The translations under genes and the position numbers were made by a program. From NCBI RefSeq assembly GCF_016839145.1, contig NZ_CP069302.1:186001-250000 (forward strand): a stretch of 64,000 nt of DNA. Direction: 5' to 3'. Positions 17,294 to 26,342 of the stretch are shown here, in pieces. The notes under the pieces are model-generated. The model ran no database searches. It was given only the letters and a program-made list of their open reading frames with translations, and was not told the DNA's origin. Each line of letters opens with the position of its first letter. The first letter of the stretch is position 1. This DNA is from Shinella sp. PSBB067. GTDB taxonomy: Bacteria > Pseudomonadota > Alphaproteobacteria > Rhizobiales > Rhizobiaceae.

Positions 17294-17809
17294 TTATCCT
17301 TTCTTCTTGCCGCCGAGGTCCGAGCCGCGGCTGATCGCGGTCGTCCTCGTGCCGAATACCTTGTAGAGCCGCAGGACGACCGAGCTCGTCACGCGCTTGA
17401 CGCCGGGCAGCTTGCCCAGCTCCTGGTCGATGAATTCGAGAAGCGCCGCATGGTCGGCGACGAAGAGCGAGGCGCTGAGATTGGCCGTGCCGCTGGTGGC
17501 GGCGAGGTAGCCGATCTCCTCGTATTCGGCGAGCTGGATGGCGACCTCCTCCAGCTTGCCCGCCTCGACCTCGATCAGGAGCTCGACCTGCACGTCGCGC
17601 CCGAGCGCCACGGGATCGGGAATGGCGCCGATCACGATCATCTTGCCCTGGAGGAGGCCGGCGATGCGGTTGCGGATCGTGCGCTCGGAGACGCTGCCGA
17701 TCCGGCTGGCGATTTCCGCCGCCGAAAGACGGCCGTCCTCGGAGAGATAGCGGATGATCTCGCGGTCCAGATCGTCGACGATGTAGCGCTGGCTCATTTC
17801 CGGTTCCAT
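17294..17809 (-). CDS. Lrp/AsnC-family transcriptional regulator
   Basis: A 171-residue regulator: N-terminal helix-turn-helix (about residues 10-60, DLDREIIRYLSEDGRLSAAE with SERTIRNRIAGL as recognition region) and a C-terminal RAM effector domain (about 70-150, including AEYEEIGYLAATSGTANL). Members sense amino acids. It heads the leftward hydantoinase/peptide-transport operon and faces the D-amino-acid operon starting at 18150, so it is the obvious candidate to control both. A second in-frame ATG at 17797 is possible. Confidence 0.92.
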   Translation of the reverse strand: MEPEMSQRYIVDDLDREIIRYLSEDGRLSAAEIASRIGSVSERTIRNRIAGLLQGKMIVIGAIPDPVALGRDVQVELLIEVEAGKLEEVAIQLAEYEEIGYLAATSGTANLSASLFVADHAALLEFIDQELGKLPGVKRVTSSVVLRLYKVFGTRTTAISRGSDLGGKKKG

Positions 17810-18149
17810 ATCGGCCTGAATGGGGAGAGTAAATTTCCGAAACGGAATTATGTCAAGAATATTTCAGCCATGACAGGGAATCATTGGCGGAAATGTCCCG
17901 CTTCGGAAGTTTTATGAAGAAATCTTGCCGAACCGGCATAATCGGCTCGTCATCAGCCGATTTCAATGCGCCGGTCACGCCCGGCTGTCGGACAGCGCCA
18001 GGCGCCGGCTTTGAAAAAGCATGCCAAGCCTTTGAAAGATAAAGACCCAGGCAGATTTTGCATAAGGTCCTGCCCAAATTGAATTGGTCAGCCGCGCCGG
18101 GTCGTTCCTATGGTCCGGCCAGGGATAACCGGCGCAGCAAGAGGAAAAG
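17810..18149. promoter_or_regulatory. Divergent control region between the Lrp gene and the D-amino-acid operon
   Basis: This 340-base gap holds no gene that I can support. It is more AT-rich than its surroundings. Close to the Lrp start lies the inverted repeat TTCCG-AAA-CGGAA (17835-17847), and further right CTTCGGAAG (17901-17909) repeats the same CGGAA core. Both are candidate Lrp/AsnC operators. Promoter hexamers could not be placed with confidence. Confidence 0.5.
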
Positions 18150-19001
18150 ATGGGCAGGATCGTTTACGTCCACGGTCAATTCGTGCCGGAGGAGGAGGCC
18201 CGCATCGGGCTTTTCGACCGCGGCTTCCTGTTCGGCGATGCGATCTACGAGGTGACGGCCGTCATCGACGGCCGGATGATCGACAACGACCTTCATCTTG
18301 CCCGCCTGGAACGCTCGGTGGGGGAGCTCGCCATTCCGCTGCCGCTGCCGCTGGAGGAGATCGCAGCGGTGCAGGCGGAGCTGATGGCCCGCAATGGCCT
18401 GCGGGACGGCACGATCTACCTGCATGTCTCGCGCGGCGAGGCGGACCGCGACTTCCTCTATTCGGATGCGCTCGCGCCGCGGCTCGTCGGCTTCACGCAG
18501 GCAAAGGTGCTGACCGGCACCAAGGGCCAGCGGGAGGGCATTTCCGTCGATCTGGCGGAGGACCCGCGCTGGCAGCGGCGGGACATCAAGACCGCCATGC
18601 TGCTCGGCCAGGTCATGGCCAAGCAGGCCGCGCGCGCCCGGGGCTTCGACGACGTATGGCTGGTGGAGGGCGGGCTGGTGACGGAAGGCGCCTCCGCGAC
18701 GGCCCATGTCATCACCGCCGACGGGCGCATCCTCACCCGCGCCGCCTCGCAGGCGACGCTGCCGGGCTGCACCCAGCGCGCCCTTGCCCGGCTCTGCGCC
18801 ACCGAGGGGCTCACCATCGAAGAGCGCGCCTTTTCGCCGGAAGAGGCGCAGGCCGCCGCCGAAGCCTTCCAGACCTCGGCCTCCAGCCTCGTCATGCCCG
18901 TCGTGTGCATCGGCGGGCGCACGGTCGGCGATGGCAGGCCCGGCCCGATGACGCGAAAACTCCAGGCCCTCTATCTGGAAGCGGCCGGCGTTCCGGTCTA
19001 G
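18150..19001 (+). CDS. D-amino-acid aminotransferase (class IV PLP enzyme)
   Basis: A 283-residue fold-type IV aminotransferase. It has GLFDRGFLFGDAIYEV near the start (the class IV substrate-binding block), the PLP lysine K147 in RRDIKTAML, the glutamate in VWLVEGGLVTEGA, and TLPGCTQRALA followed by the C-terminal SSLVMPVV block. Sequence and length match D-alanine aminotransferases (Dat), which move amino groups between D-amino acids and 2-oxo acids. Branched-chain aminotransferases share the fold but are usually longer. The ATG at 18150 has GAGGA just upstream. It leads a three-gene operon with two aminopeptidases, and would channel released D-amino acids into central metabolism. Confidence 0.88.
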   Translation: MGRIVYVHGQFVPEEEARIGLFDRGFLFGDAIYEVTAVIDGRMIDNDLHLARLERSVGELAIPLPLPLEEIAAVQAELMARNGLRDGTIYLHVSRGEADRDFLYSDALAPRLVGFTQAKVLTGTKGQREGISVDLAEDPRWQRRDIKTAMLLGQVMAKQAARARGFDDVWLVEGGLVTEGASATAHVITADGRILTRAASQATLPGCTQRALARLCATEGLTIEERAFSPEEAQAAAEAFQTSASSLVMPVVCIGGRTVGDGRPGPMTRKLQALYLEAAGVPV

Positions 19002-19027
19002 GAACGACAGGAATTGGGAGAGGCGGC

Positions 19028-20065
19028 ATGAAGACGGCACGGGAATGGGGCTTGATGCCCGAAGGCAGGCTGGAGCCTGGACCGGGCAACGCCATCACGG
19101 ACGTCGCCGGCGTTGCCGTCGGCCATCGCTCGCTGCGCGGCGATGGGTGCTTCACCGGCGTCACGGCCATCGTTCCCCATGCCGGCGACCCGTTCCGCCT
19201 GAAGCCGCGGGCGGCGGTCGAGGTCATCAACGGCTTCGGCAAGTCGGCCGGCCTGATGCAGGTGGCCGAGCTTGGCACCATCGAGACGCCGATCCTGCTC
19301 ACCAACACCTTCGGCGTCGCGGCCTGCACCGAGGCGCTCATCCGCCGCGCCATCACCGCCAATCCCGCCATCGGCCGCAAGACCTCAACGGTCAATGCGC
19401 TGGTCTGCGAGTGCAACGACGGCAGCATCAACGATATCCAGGCGCTGGCGGTGGCGCCCGCCGATGCCGACGCCGCGCTGGATGCGGCGAAGCCCGGTCC
19501 GGTGGACCAGGGTGCGGTTGGGGCCGGCTCCGGCATGACCGCCTTCGGCTTCAAGGCCGGCATCGGCACGGCCTCGCGGCTGATGCGCATCGGCAAGCGC
19601 GATTTCACGCTCGGCACGCTGGTGCTCGCCAATTTCGGCGCGGCGGGCGATCTCGTCCTGCCGGACGGCCGCCGGCCCGATCCGCGCGCGCCGGTCAATC
19701 CGGAACGCGGCTCGGTGATCGTCGTCATGGCGACGGACCTTCCGCTCGGCGATCGCCAGTTGCAGCGCGTCGCGCGGCGGGGCGGGGCGGGGCTTGCCCG
19801 GCTCGGCGCGTTCTGGGGGCATGGCAGCGGCGATGTCGTCCTCTGCTTCACCACCGCCGATCCGGTGGAGCACGATCCGGCCAAGGCCTTTTCCACGCAG
19901 GAGCGGCTTGCCGACGACCATATCGACATCGCCTTCCGCGCCGCCGCCGAGACGGTGCAGGAGGCCGTGCTGAACGCGCTCTGCATGGCGCCCGCCACGC
20001 CCGCCCGCAACGGCCGCCTCTATCCCTCGCTCGCCGACTGGCTCAAGGAGAACCCGCTTTCATGA
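19028..20065 (+). CDS. dmpA: P1 family aminopeptidase (DmpA-like, self-processing)
   Basis: A 345-residue N-terminal-nucleophile peptidase of MEROPS family P1/S58. The family's landmarks are present: NAITDVAGVAVGH at the start, the GAVGAGSGMTAFGFKAG block (residues 163-179), and RGSVIVVMATDLPL, in which the bond between G228 and S229 corresponds to the self-cleavage site; S229 would become the nucleophile of the beta chain. DmpA of Ochrobactrum releases N-terminal L- and D-residues from small peptides. The ATG at 19028 is preceded by GGAGAGGCGG. It overlaps dppA by four bases (ATGA). Confidence 0.9.
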   Translation: MKTAREWGLMPEGRLEPGPGNAITDVAGVAVGHRSLRGDGCFTGVTAIVPHAGDPFRLKPRAAVEVINGFGKSAGLMQVAELGTIETPILLTNTFGVAACTEALIRRAITANPAIGRKTSTVNALVCECNDGSINDIQALAVAPADADAALDAAKPGPVDQGAVGAGSGMTAFGFKAGIGTASRLMRIGKRDFTLGTLVLANFGAAGDLVLPDGRRPDPRAPVNPERGSVIVVMATDLPLGDRQLQRVARRGGAGLARLGAFWGHGSGDVVLCFTTADPVEHDPAKAFSTQERLADDHIDIAFRAAAETVQEAVLNALCMAPATPARNGRLYPSLADWLKENPLS

Positions 20066-20862
20066 AAGTCTTCATTTCCGCAGATATCGAAGGCACCGCC
20101 GGCATCGCCCACTGGAATGAGGCCGACCGCACGCACCCTGATTGGACCGAGTTCCGCGCGCTGATGACCGCCGAGGTGGTCGCCGCCTGTGAGGGGGCGC
20201 GGGCCGCGGGCGCGACGGAAGTGGTGATCAAGGACGCCCATGACAGCGGCCGCAACCTGATCCTCGACCGCCTGCCGGATTATGCCCGCATCGTGCGCGG
20301 CTGGTCCGGCCATCCCGACGAGATGATGTTCGGCATCGACGAGACCTTCGCGGCGGCGCTCTATACCGGCTACCATTCCAAGGCGGGCACGGAGGTCAAT
20401 CCGCTCGCCCATACGTCCAACCTCCGCATCTCGCGGCTGCTGCTCAACGGCGAGGTCGCCTCGGAATTCACCTTCAATGCGCTCTGTGCCGCCGGCTACG
20501 GCGTGCCGTCCGTCTTCCTTTCGGGCGATGTCGGCATGTGCGCGGAGGCGCGGGCCATGGTGCCCGGCCTTGCCGCGGTCGAGACGCTGGACGGCAGGGG
20601 CAAGGCTTCGACATCGATCTCGCCCGCCTGGTCGCGCCGCCTGATCCGTGAAGGCGTGGCGGCGGCGCTCTCCGGCGACTTCGCGCAGGCGCTTCCGGCG
20701 AAGGCCGATCACTATGAGGTGGTGATCGAGTTCGGAACGCCGACGGAGGCCTATCGCGCCGGCTGGTATCCGGGCGCCAAGGCGCACGGCCCCCGCGCCG
20801 TCGCCTTCGAGCACAGGGATTTTTCCGAGATCCTGCGCGCGCTGCTCTTCCTGAAAGTCTGA
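20062..20862 (+). CDS. dppA: D-aminopeptidase, M55 family (DppA)
   Basis: A 266-residue zinc peptidase. The M55 SxDxEG motif appears as SADIEG with metal ligands D8 and E10; H60 in KDAHDSG and H105 in GYHSKAG occupy the positions of the other ligands of the Bacillus DppA decamer, which cleaves D-Ala-containing di- and tripeptides. The gene starts inside the dmpA stop (ATGA). It ends one base before the stop of the leftward LysR gene. Together with dmpA and the D-amino-acid aminotransferase it suggests use of D-peptides such as cell-wall fragments. Confidence 0.92.
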   Translation: MKVFISADIEGTAGIAHWNEADRTHPDWTEFRALMTAEVVAACEGARAAGATEVVIKDAHDSGRNLILDRLPDYARIVRGWSGHPDEMMFGIDETFAAALYTGYHSKAGTEVNPLAHTSNLRISRLLLNGEVASEFTFNALCAAGYGVPSVFLSGDVGMCAEARAMVPGLAAVETLDGRGKASTSISPAWSRRLIREGVAAALSGDFAQALPAKADHYEVVIEFGTPTEAYRAGWYPGAKAHGPRAVAFEHRDFSEILRALLFLKV

Positions 20863-21798
20863 TCAGGCACGTTCCAGCGCCTGCTGCGCCGTGCGCCACA
20901 GATCCTCGACCTTGCGGTTGCGCGGCGCGGCGTGGCGATAGAGGCGGATGTCGAGGTCGAGGTTCCAGCCCTCGTCCGCCGAGGCGGGCACGAGGCGGCC
21001 GACCTCGATTTCCTCGCGCGCAAGGCTTTCCGGCAGCCAGCACACGCCGGCCCCCGTCACGGCCATGTTCATCAGGCCGGCGCTGATCGTGTTCTCATGC
21101 GTCGTGCGGCGGCGGAAAGGCGGGCGGCGCAGCATGAGGCGCGAGAGCGCGACGCCGAAGAACGAATTGAAGCCGTAGCTGAGATAGGGAACGGCAAGCC
21201 GCGGCTGCGCGACGGCCCGGTCGAGGATGTTGCGCGCCGGCTGCGGCGTGCCGGACAGCACGATCTCCGTCGCCACGAGCGGGACCAGCCGGTCCTGCGC
21301 GACGTTCAGCGAGGCGAACTGCCCGCGATCGAGGTGGAACGGCACTTCGGGATGGGCATAGGTCAGGAAGAAATCCGCCTCGTCGCCGATGAGCGCGTCG
21401 AGATTGGCCTCGATGCCGCCGCGGTCGGGAATGAGCGAGGTGCTGAAGGCACCGCCTTCCCTTTCCAGCGCCTGCAGCCAGCGCGGAAAGAAGGTGACGG
21501 TCAGCGTATGCAGCGCGGCGAAGCGGATGAGGCCGGGTTCGTTCGACGGGCGAAGCGCTTCGCGCGCCGCATAGAAGGTGCGGATCGCCTCCTGCGCGAC
21601 GGGCAGGAAGTTGCGCCCGGCCGGTGTCAGTTCCGCGGGCATGGTGGCGCGGCTGATCAGCGTGGCGCCGAGCCAGCCTTCCAGCTGCTTGATGCGCCTG
21701 CTGAAGGCGGGCTGCGTGACATTGCGCAATTCCGCCGCGCGCGAAAAGCTCGACGTGTCGGCAAGCGTCACGAAATCCTCAAGCCACTTGATCTCCAT
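20863..21798 (-). CDS. LysR-family transcriptional regulator
   Basis: A 311-residue regulator with the N-terminal winged helix MEIKWLEDFVTLADTSSFSR and TQPAFSRRIKQLEGWLG, and a periplasmic-binding-like effector domain (about 90-300). The ATG at 21798 has GGGAG seven bases upstream. It diverges from the amidohydrolase/peptide-transporter operon at 22041 and is probably its activator; an inverted repeat at 21861 is a likely binding site. The 3' end abuts dppA tail to tail without a visible terminator. Confidence 0.92.
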   Translation of the reverse strand: MEIKWLEDFVTLADTSSFSRAAELRNVTQPAFSRRIKQLEGWLGATLISRATMPAELTPAGRNFLPVAQEAIRTFYAAREALRPSNEPGLIRFAALHTLTVTFFPRWLQALEREGGAFSTSLIPDRGGIEANLDALIGDEADFFLTYAHPEVPFHLDRGQFASLNVAQDRLVPLVATEIVLSGTPQPARNILDRAVAQPRLAVPYLSYGFNSFFGVALSRLMLRRPPFRRRTTHENTISAGLMNMAVTGAGVCWLPESLAREEIEVGRLVPASADEGWNLDLDIRLYRHAAPRNRKVEDLWRTAQQALERA

Positions 21799-21860
21799 TG
21801 CCGGCTCCCATCGGCTCCTGCATCTTGAAAATGCGATCATAAGTCATTCAATAGAAATCA

Positions 21861-21879
21861 CTATGCCGATTTCGCATAG
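21861..21879. promoter_or_regulatory. LysR-type inverted repeat in a divergent promoter
   Basis: CTATGC (21861-21866) and GCATAG (21874-21879) form a perfect 6-bp inverted repeat with a 7-base spacer, containing a T-N11-A LysR box. It lies 63 bases upstream of the lysR start and between it and the amidohydrolase gene. Confidence 0.55.
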
Positions 21880-22040
21880 GGTGGTGCCAAAAGCGAATTG
21901 GCCAAGGCCGGCTTAACCTCTCACGTTGCACCTGGAGGAAATAGGTGCTGGCTGGAGCCGTCCTACCGCAGGAGCGTTCGGTGCTGTTGCGTGTGTGATC
22001 GCGTTTCCGCGCTCCGCCGGTGCCGACAGGGGGACTGTGA

Positions 22041-23666
22041 ATGGCATTCGGAATTGAAGCTGACCTTATCCTGGTGAATGGCCGCATCTGGCGCGGCCGC
22101 GCGGAGGGCATCAGCGAAGCCCTTGCCGTCTGGCAGGGAAAGGTTCTTGCAACCGGCAGCAATGCCGACATCCTGGGCCTCAAGGGCCCCTCGACCGAGA
22201 TTATCGATCTCGAAGGCCGCTTTGCGAGCCCCGGCCTCATCGACAACCACCTGCATCTCATCGCCACCGGCATCGCCATGGGCCATGTGGATGCGACGCC
22301 TGCCGCCGCGCCGACGCTCGCCGCCCTCATGGCACGGATTTCCGAGCGTGCGGCGGCAACGCCGAAGGGCGCCTGGGTGCGCGGCCGCGGCTACGACCAG
22401 GTCAAGCTGGATACCGGCCGCCACCCGACGCGCGAGGATCTCGACCGCGCCGCGCCGGATCATCCGGTCCTTCTGACGCGGGCCTGCGGCCATGTCTCCA
22501 TCGCCAATTCCCGCGCGCTTGACCTTGCCGGCATCACCGAGGCGACGCCGGTGCCGGACGGCGGCGTGATCGGCCTCACCGACGGCAGGCTGAACGGCCT
22601 GCTTGCGGAAAACGCCCAGAACCTCGTCAAGGCGGCAATGCCCGAGGCGACGACCGAGGAGCTGATCGACGGGATCGAGCGCGGCGGCAGGCATCTTCTT
22701 TCGTTCGGCATCACGAGCTGCATGGACGCGGCGGTCGGCCATGTCGCCGGCTTTGCCGAAATCCAGGCCTATGAGATGGCCAAGCTCGCCGGCCGCCTGC
22801 CGGTGCGTGTCTGGCTGACGCTGCTCGGCGATCCCGGCGTCTCCATCGTCGAGGATTGCTGGCGCGCCGGGCTGCTTTCGGGCAAGGGCGACGACATGCT
22901 GCGGGTCGGCGGCGTCAAGGTCTTCCTCGACGGTTCGGCCGGCGGGCGCACGGCCTGGATGACGAAGCCCTATGAGGGCGAGCCGGACAATATCGGCGTG
23001 CAGATGCTGCCCGACGACGTGGTTTATGCCGCCGTCAAGGACTATCACGACCGGGGCTACCAGATGGTCTGCCACGCCATCGGCGACGGGGCGATCGAGC
23101 AGCTTATCACCGCCTACGAGAAGGCGCTGGCCGGCAATCCCGACCCGGATCGCCGCCACCGCATCGAGCATTGCGGCTTTTCCACGCCTGAGCAGCATGC
23201 GCGCATGAAGGCGGCGGGCATCCTGCCGGCGCCGCAGATGGCCTTCATCCATGATTTCGGCGACAGCTACATCGCGGTGCTCGGTGAGGAGCGCGGCCTT
23301 CCGTCCTACCCCATCGGCACCTGGATGCGCCTCGGCCTCAAGCCCTCGACCGGCTCGGATTCGCCGGTCTGCTCGCCCGATCCCTTCCCGAACCTCCACG
23401 CCATGGTGACGCGCCAGACCGGCAAGGGCACGGTGATGGAGGCATCCGAGACGCTCAGCCGTGAGGAGGCCCTGCAGGCCTATACCGAATACGGCGCCTA
23501 TTCGCAGAAGGCGGAAGGCGTGAAGGGCCGGCTCGTGCCCGGCCAGTGGGCGGACATCGCCGTCTTCGACAACGATCTTCTGGAGGCCCCGACGGAGACC
23601 ATTCTCTCAGGCACGCGCTGCCTGCTGACCCTGCTTGCAGGCCGCGTCGTGCACGATGCGCGCTGA
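22041..23666 (+). CDS. Amidohydrolase family protein (YtcJ-like, amidohydrolase_3)
   Basis: A 541-residue metal-dependent hydrolase. Features in order: N-terminal ADLILVNGRIW strand, the HxH metal pair H70/H72 in LIDNHLHLIATG, KVFLDGSAGGRTAWM in the middle (usual lysine position), the CHAIGDGAI and RIEHCGF histidines, the STGSDSPV aspartate, and a C-terminal GQWADIAVFDNDLL strand closing the small beta domain. YtcJ-like enzymes hydrolyse amide bonds of N-substituted or cyclic substrates; specificity varies widely. As first gene of a peptide-transporter operon it probably hydrolyses the imported compound. No Sec signal is visible, so it is likely cytoplasmic. Confidence 0.9.
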   Translation: MAFGIEADLILVNGRIWRGRAEGISEALAVWQGKVLATGSNADILGLKGPSTEIIDLEGRFASPGLIDNHLHLIATGIAMGHVDATPAAAPTLAALMARISERAAATPKGAWVRGRGYDQVKLDTGRHPTREDLDRAAPDHPVLLTRACGHVSIANSRALDLAGITEATPVPDGGVIGLTDGRLNGLLAENAQNLVKAAMPEATTEELIDGIERGGRHLLSFGITSCMDAAVGHVAGFAEIQAYEMAKLAGRLPVRVWLTLLGDPGVSIVEDCWRAGLLSGKGDDMLRVGGVKVFLDGSAGGRTAWMTKPYEGEPDNIGVQMLPDDVVYAAVKDYHDRGYQMVCHAIGDGAIEQLITAYEKALAGNPDPDRRHRIEHCGFSTPEQHARMKAAGILPAPQMAFIHDFGDSYIAVLGEERGLPSYPIGTWMRLGLKPSTGSDSPVCSPDPFPNLHAMVTRQTGKGTVMEASETLSREEALQAYTEYGAYSQKAEGVKGRLVPGQWADIAVFDNDLLEAPTETILSGTRCLLTLLAGRVVHDAR

Positions 23667-23722
23667 CGGCCTGCCGGACTGAAACGAAACGATGCCGAAA
23701 ACGGCACGAGAGGGAGAACGAA

Positions 23723-25315
23723 ATGCTGAAAAGACTGACACTGGCCGCAATGCTCGGCCTCGGGGTGGCTACCGGGGCGCTGGCTGCGGGTGAACGTTCC
23801 GGCGGAACGCTCGTCTTCACCGCACCCTATGGATCGAGCTTCGCGACGCTCGACGTGCAGGCAAGCCCGAACACGCAGGAAGAATTCATCACCCAGGCCA
23901 TCCACCGCGCGCTCTACAGCTGGGACTCGATCCAGAACAAGCCGGTGCTGGAACTCGCCGATTCCGAAGAGGTCTCCGAGGACGGCACGACCCACACCTA
24001 CCACCTGCGCAAGAACGCCGTCTTCCACAACGGCAAGCCACTGACGGCCGACGACATCATCTACAGCTACAAGCGCATCGCCAATCCGAAGAACGCCTTC
24101 CCGGGCGCAAGCTTCATCGCCAATATCAAGGGCGCGGACGACTATATCGCCGGCAAGGCCGAGGAGATTTCCGGCCTGAAGAAGATCGACGACAACACGC
24201 TGGAGATCACCTATACCGGCCCGATCAATCCGGGCTTCCCGCTGATGCAGAACACGACGGTCATCTATCCGTCGAATGTCGAGGACGAAGCCTCCTTCGG
24301 CAAGAACCCCGTCGGCCTCGGCGCCTTCGTCTTCAAGGAGCATGTGCCGGGCTCGCAGGTCGTCGTCGAGAAGTTCGACAAGTACTACGAGGAAGGCAAG
24401 CCCTATCTCGACCGCATCAACATCGTGCTGATGGCCGAGGACGCCGCGCGCGACGTCGCCTTCCGCAACAAGGAAATCGACGTCTCGATCCTCGGACCCA
24501 CCCAGTACCAAGCCTATCAGGGCGAAGAAACGCTGAAGGATAACCTGCTTGAGGTCGCTGAGGTCTATACCCGCAATATCGGCTTCAACCCGGCCTTCGA
24601 GCCCTTCAAGGACAAGCGCGTCCGCCAGGCGATCAACCATGCCATCAACGCGCCGCTGATCATCGAGCGCCTCGTCAAGAACAAGGCCTATCCGGCCTCC
24701 GGCTGGCTGCCGATCTCCTCGCCGGCCTTCGACAAGGACAAGGCGCCCTACGCCTTTGATCCGGAAAAGGCCAAGGCCCTTTTGGCGGAAGCCGGCTATG
24801 CCGACGGCTTCGAGTTCGAGGTCACGGCAAGCCCGAACGAAAGCTGGGGCGTGCCGATCGTCGAGGCGATCCTTCCGATGCTGAAGAAGGTCGGCATCAC
24901 CGTGAAGCCGAAGCCGGTCGAAAGCTCCGCGCTCGGCGAGGCGGTGACGACGAACAACTTCCAGGCCTTTATCTGGTCGAACCTGTCCGGCCCCGACCCG
25001 CTGAACGCGCTGCGCTGCTACCATTCCAAGACGGCGCAGTCGGCCTGCAACTATACGAGCTATGCGAGCCCAGAGTTCGACAAGCTCTACGATGCGGCCC
25101 AGCAGGAGCGTGACCCGGCCAAGCAAAACGATCTTCTGCGCCAGGCCAACAACATCGTGCAGGACGACGCGCCGGTCTGGTTCTTCAACTACAACAAGGC
25201 CGTCATGGCCTACCAGCCGTGGATCCACGGCCTCGTTCCGAATGCGACGGAACTGGCGGTCCAGCCCTATGACGAAATCTGGATCGACGAGACCGCGCCG
25301 GACTCGCGCAAATAA
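23723..25315 (+). CDS. Peptide ABC transporter substrate-binding protein (family 5)
   Basis: A 530-residue OppA/DppA-type binding protein. The Sec signal peptide MLKRLTLAAMLGLGVATGALA is cleaved near AAGERS. The mature protein has FHNGKPLTADDIIYSYKRI, NPVGLGAFVFKEHVPGSQ and VRQAINHAINAPLI, all typical family-5 positions. The start is set by GAGGGAG upstream of the ATG at 23723. The gene is followed by a strong hairpin (25330) before the permease genes, an arrangement that usually lets the binding protein be made in excess. Confidence 0.94.
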   Translation: MLKRLTLAAMLGLGVATGALAAGERSGGTLVFTAPYGSSFATLDVQASPNTQEEFITQAIHRALYSWDSIQNKPVLELADSEEVSEDGTTHTYHLRKNAVFHNGKPLTADDIIYSYKRIANPKNAFPGASFIANIKGADDYIAGKAEEISGLKKIDDNTLEITYTGPINPGFPLMQNTTVIYPSNVEDEASFGKNPVGLGAFVFKEHVPGSQVVVEKFDKYYEEGKPYLDRINIVLMAEDAARDVAFRNKEIDVSILGPTQYQAYQGEETLKDNLLEVAEVYTRNIGFNPAFEPFKDKRVRQAINHAINAPLIIERLVKNKAYPASGWLPISSPAFDKDKAPYAFDPEKAKALLAEAGYADGFEFEVTASPNESWGVPIVEAILPMLKKVGITVKPKPVESSALGEAVTTNNFQAFIWSNLSGPDPLNALRCYHSKTAQSACNYTSYASPEFDKLYDAAQQERDPAKQNDLLRQANNIVQDDAPVWFFNYNKAVMAYQPWIHGLVPNATELAVQPYDEIWIDETAPDSRK

Positions 25316-25329
25316 GCCTTGAGGGGTTC

Positions 25330-25355
25330 GGGGGCGGCGTCTTCACGCCGCCCCC
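25330..25355 (+). terminator. Intercistronic hairpin after the binding-protein gene
   Basis: GGGGGCGGCGT (25330-25340) pairs perfectly with ACGCCGCCCCC (25345-25355) around a CTTC loop. No T tract follows, so it is more likely an mRNA-stabilising or attenuating hairpin than a full terminator; the permease gene starts 46 bases later. Confidence 0.65.
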
Positions 25356-25401
25356 GCATCGATTGTCGCGCCCCGCAAGGGCGCCCAACACGGAACCGCT
25401 C

Positions 25402-26337
25402 ATGCTACGCTTCACCCTGCGCCGCATCCTGCAGGTCATCCCCACGGTCGTCGTGGTGGCGCTGCTCATCTTCGTCATCTTCTCCGTGGTGCCCGGCACC
25501 TTTGCGGCGAGCCTCTTCGCCGACGGCAAGCGTGCCGCCGACCCGCAGATGATCGCCCGCCTCAACGAGGAGTTCGGGCTGAACAAGCCGGTCGTCGAGC
25601 GCTTCGTGACCTATGTCACCGACCTTGCGCGTTTCGACCTCGGCACCTCTTTCCGCACCCGCCAGCCGGTGATCGACCTCATCAACGACCGCATGTGGGC
25701 CTCGCTGCAACTGGCGATCGCCGCCATGGCCTTCGCCCTCGTCGTCGGCGTGCCGCTCGGCTTCCTCGCGGCGCTCCGGCCGGGCTCGGTGCTCGATACG
25801 GTGACAATGGTCGGGGCGGTCTCGGGGCTTTCCATGCCGCAGTTCTGGCTGGGCCTGCTGCTGATGTACCTCTTCGCCCTGCAACTGAACTGGCTGCCGA
25901 GTTTCGGCTACGGCGACGGATCGTTCCGCAACCTGATCCTGCCCGCCGTCACGCTCGGCGTGACGCCGCTGGCGCTTCTCGCGCGCACCACGCGGGCGGG
26001 CGTGCTCGACGTGCTCAATGCCGATTTCATCCGCACCGCCCATTCCAAGGGCATGAGCGAGATGAAGGTGGTGCGCTGGCATGTGGCGCGCAACGCGCTG
26101 GTGCTGATCGTCACGACGGTCGGCCTGCAGTTCGGCTCGCTGATCGGCCAGGCCGTCGTCATCGAGAAGCTCTTCGCCTGGCCGGGCATCGGCTCGCTGC
26201 TGGTCGACAGCGTGGCGATCCGCGACATTCCCGTGGTGCAGGGCACGATCCTCGTCATCGTGCTGTGGTTCCTCGTCATCAACACCGCCGTCGATCTGAT
26301 CTATGCCGCGATCGATCCGCGCATCAAGCAGGAGTGA
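25402..26337 (+). CDS. Peptide ABC transporter permease (DppB-like)
   Basis: A 311-residue permease opening with MLRFTLRRILQVIPTVVVVA, then GLNKPVVERFVTYVTDLARF, DLGTSFRTRQPV, and a late LFAWPGIGSLLVDSVAIRDI. These are DppB/OppB family positions. The coupling loop is IRTAHSKGMSEMKVVRWHVA. The ATG at 25402 has only a weak ribosome site, so lower expression than the binding protein is likely. It precedes the DppC-like gene by five bases. Confidence 0.93.
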   Translation: MLRFTLRRILQVIPTVVVVALLIFVIFSVVPGTFAASLFADGKRAADPQMIARLNEEFGLNKPVVERFVTYVTDLARFDLGTSFRTRQPVIDLINDRMWASLQLAIAAMAFALVVGVPLGFLAALRPGSVLDTVTMVGAVSGLSMPQFWLGLLLMYLFALQLNWLPSFGYGDGSFRNLILPAVTLGVTPLALLARTTRAGVLDVLNADFIRTAHSKGMSEMKVVRWHVARNALVLIVTTVGLQFGSLIGQAVVIEKLFAWPGIGSLLVDSVAIRDIPVVQGTILVIVLWFLVINTAVDLIYAAIDPRIKQE

Positions 26338-26342
26338 CGAGA

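Noticed and set aside
16001..17917. A 638-codon plus-strand frame opposite the hydantoinase and Lrp genes
   Set aside because: Same antisense GC effect; both genes on the minus strand have strong family motifs and ribosome sites.
19514..19560. Serine in the GAGSGM motif as the DmpA nucleophile
   Set aside because: In the P1 family the self-cleavage site is the Gly-Ser of the later RGSVIVV block (G228/S229); the earlier motif shapes the active site.
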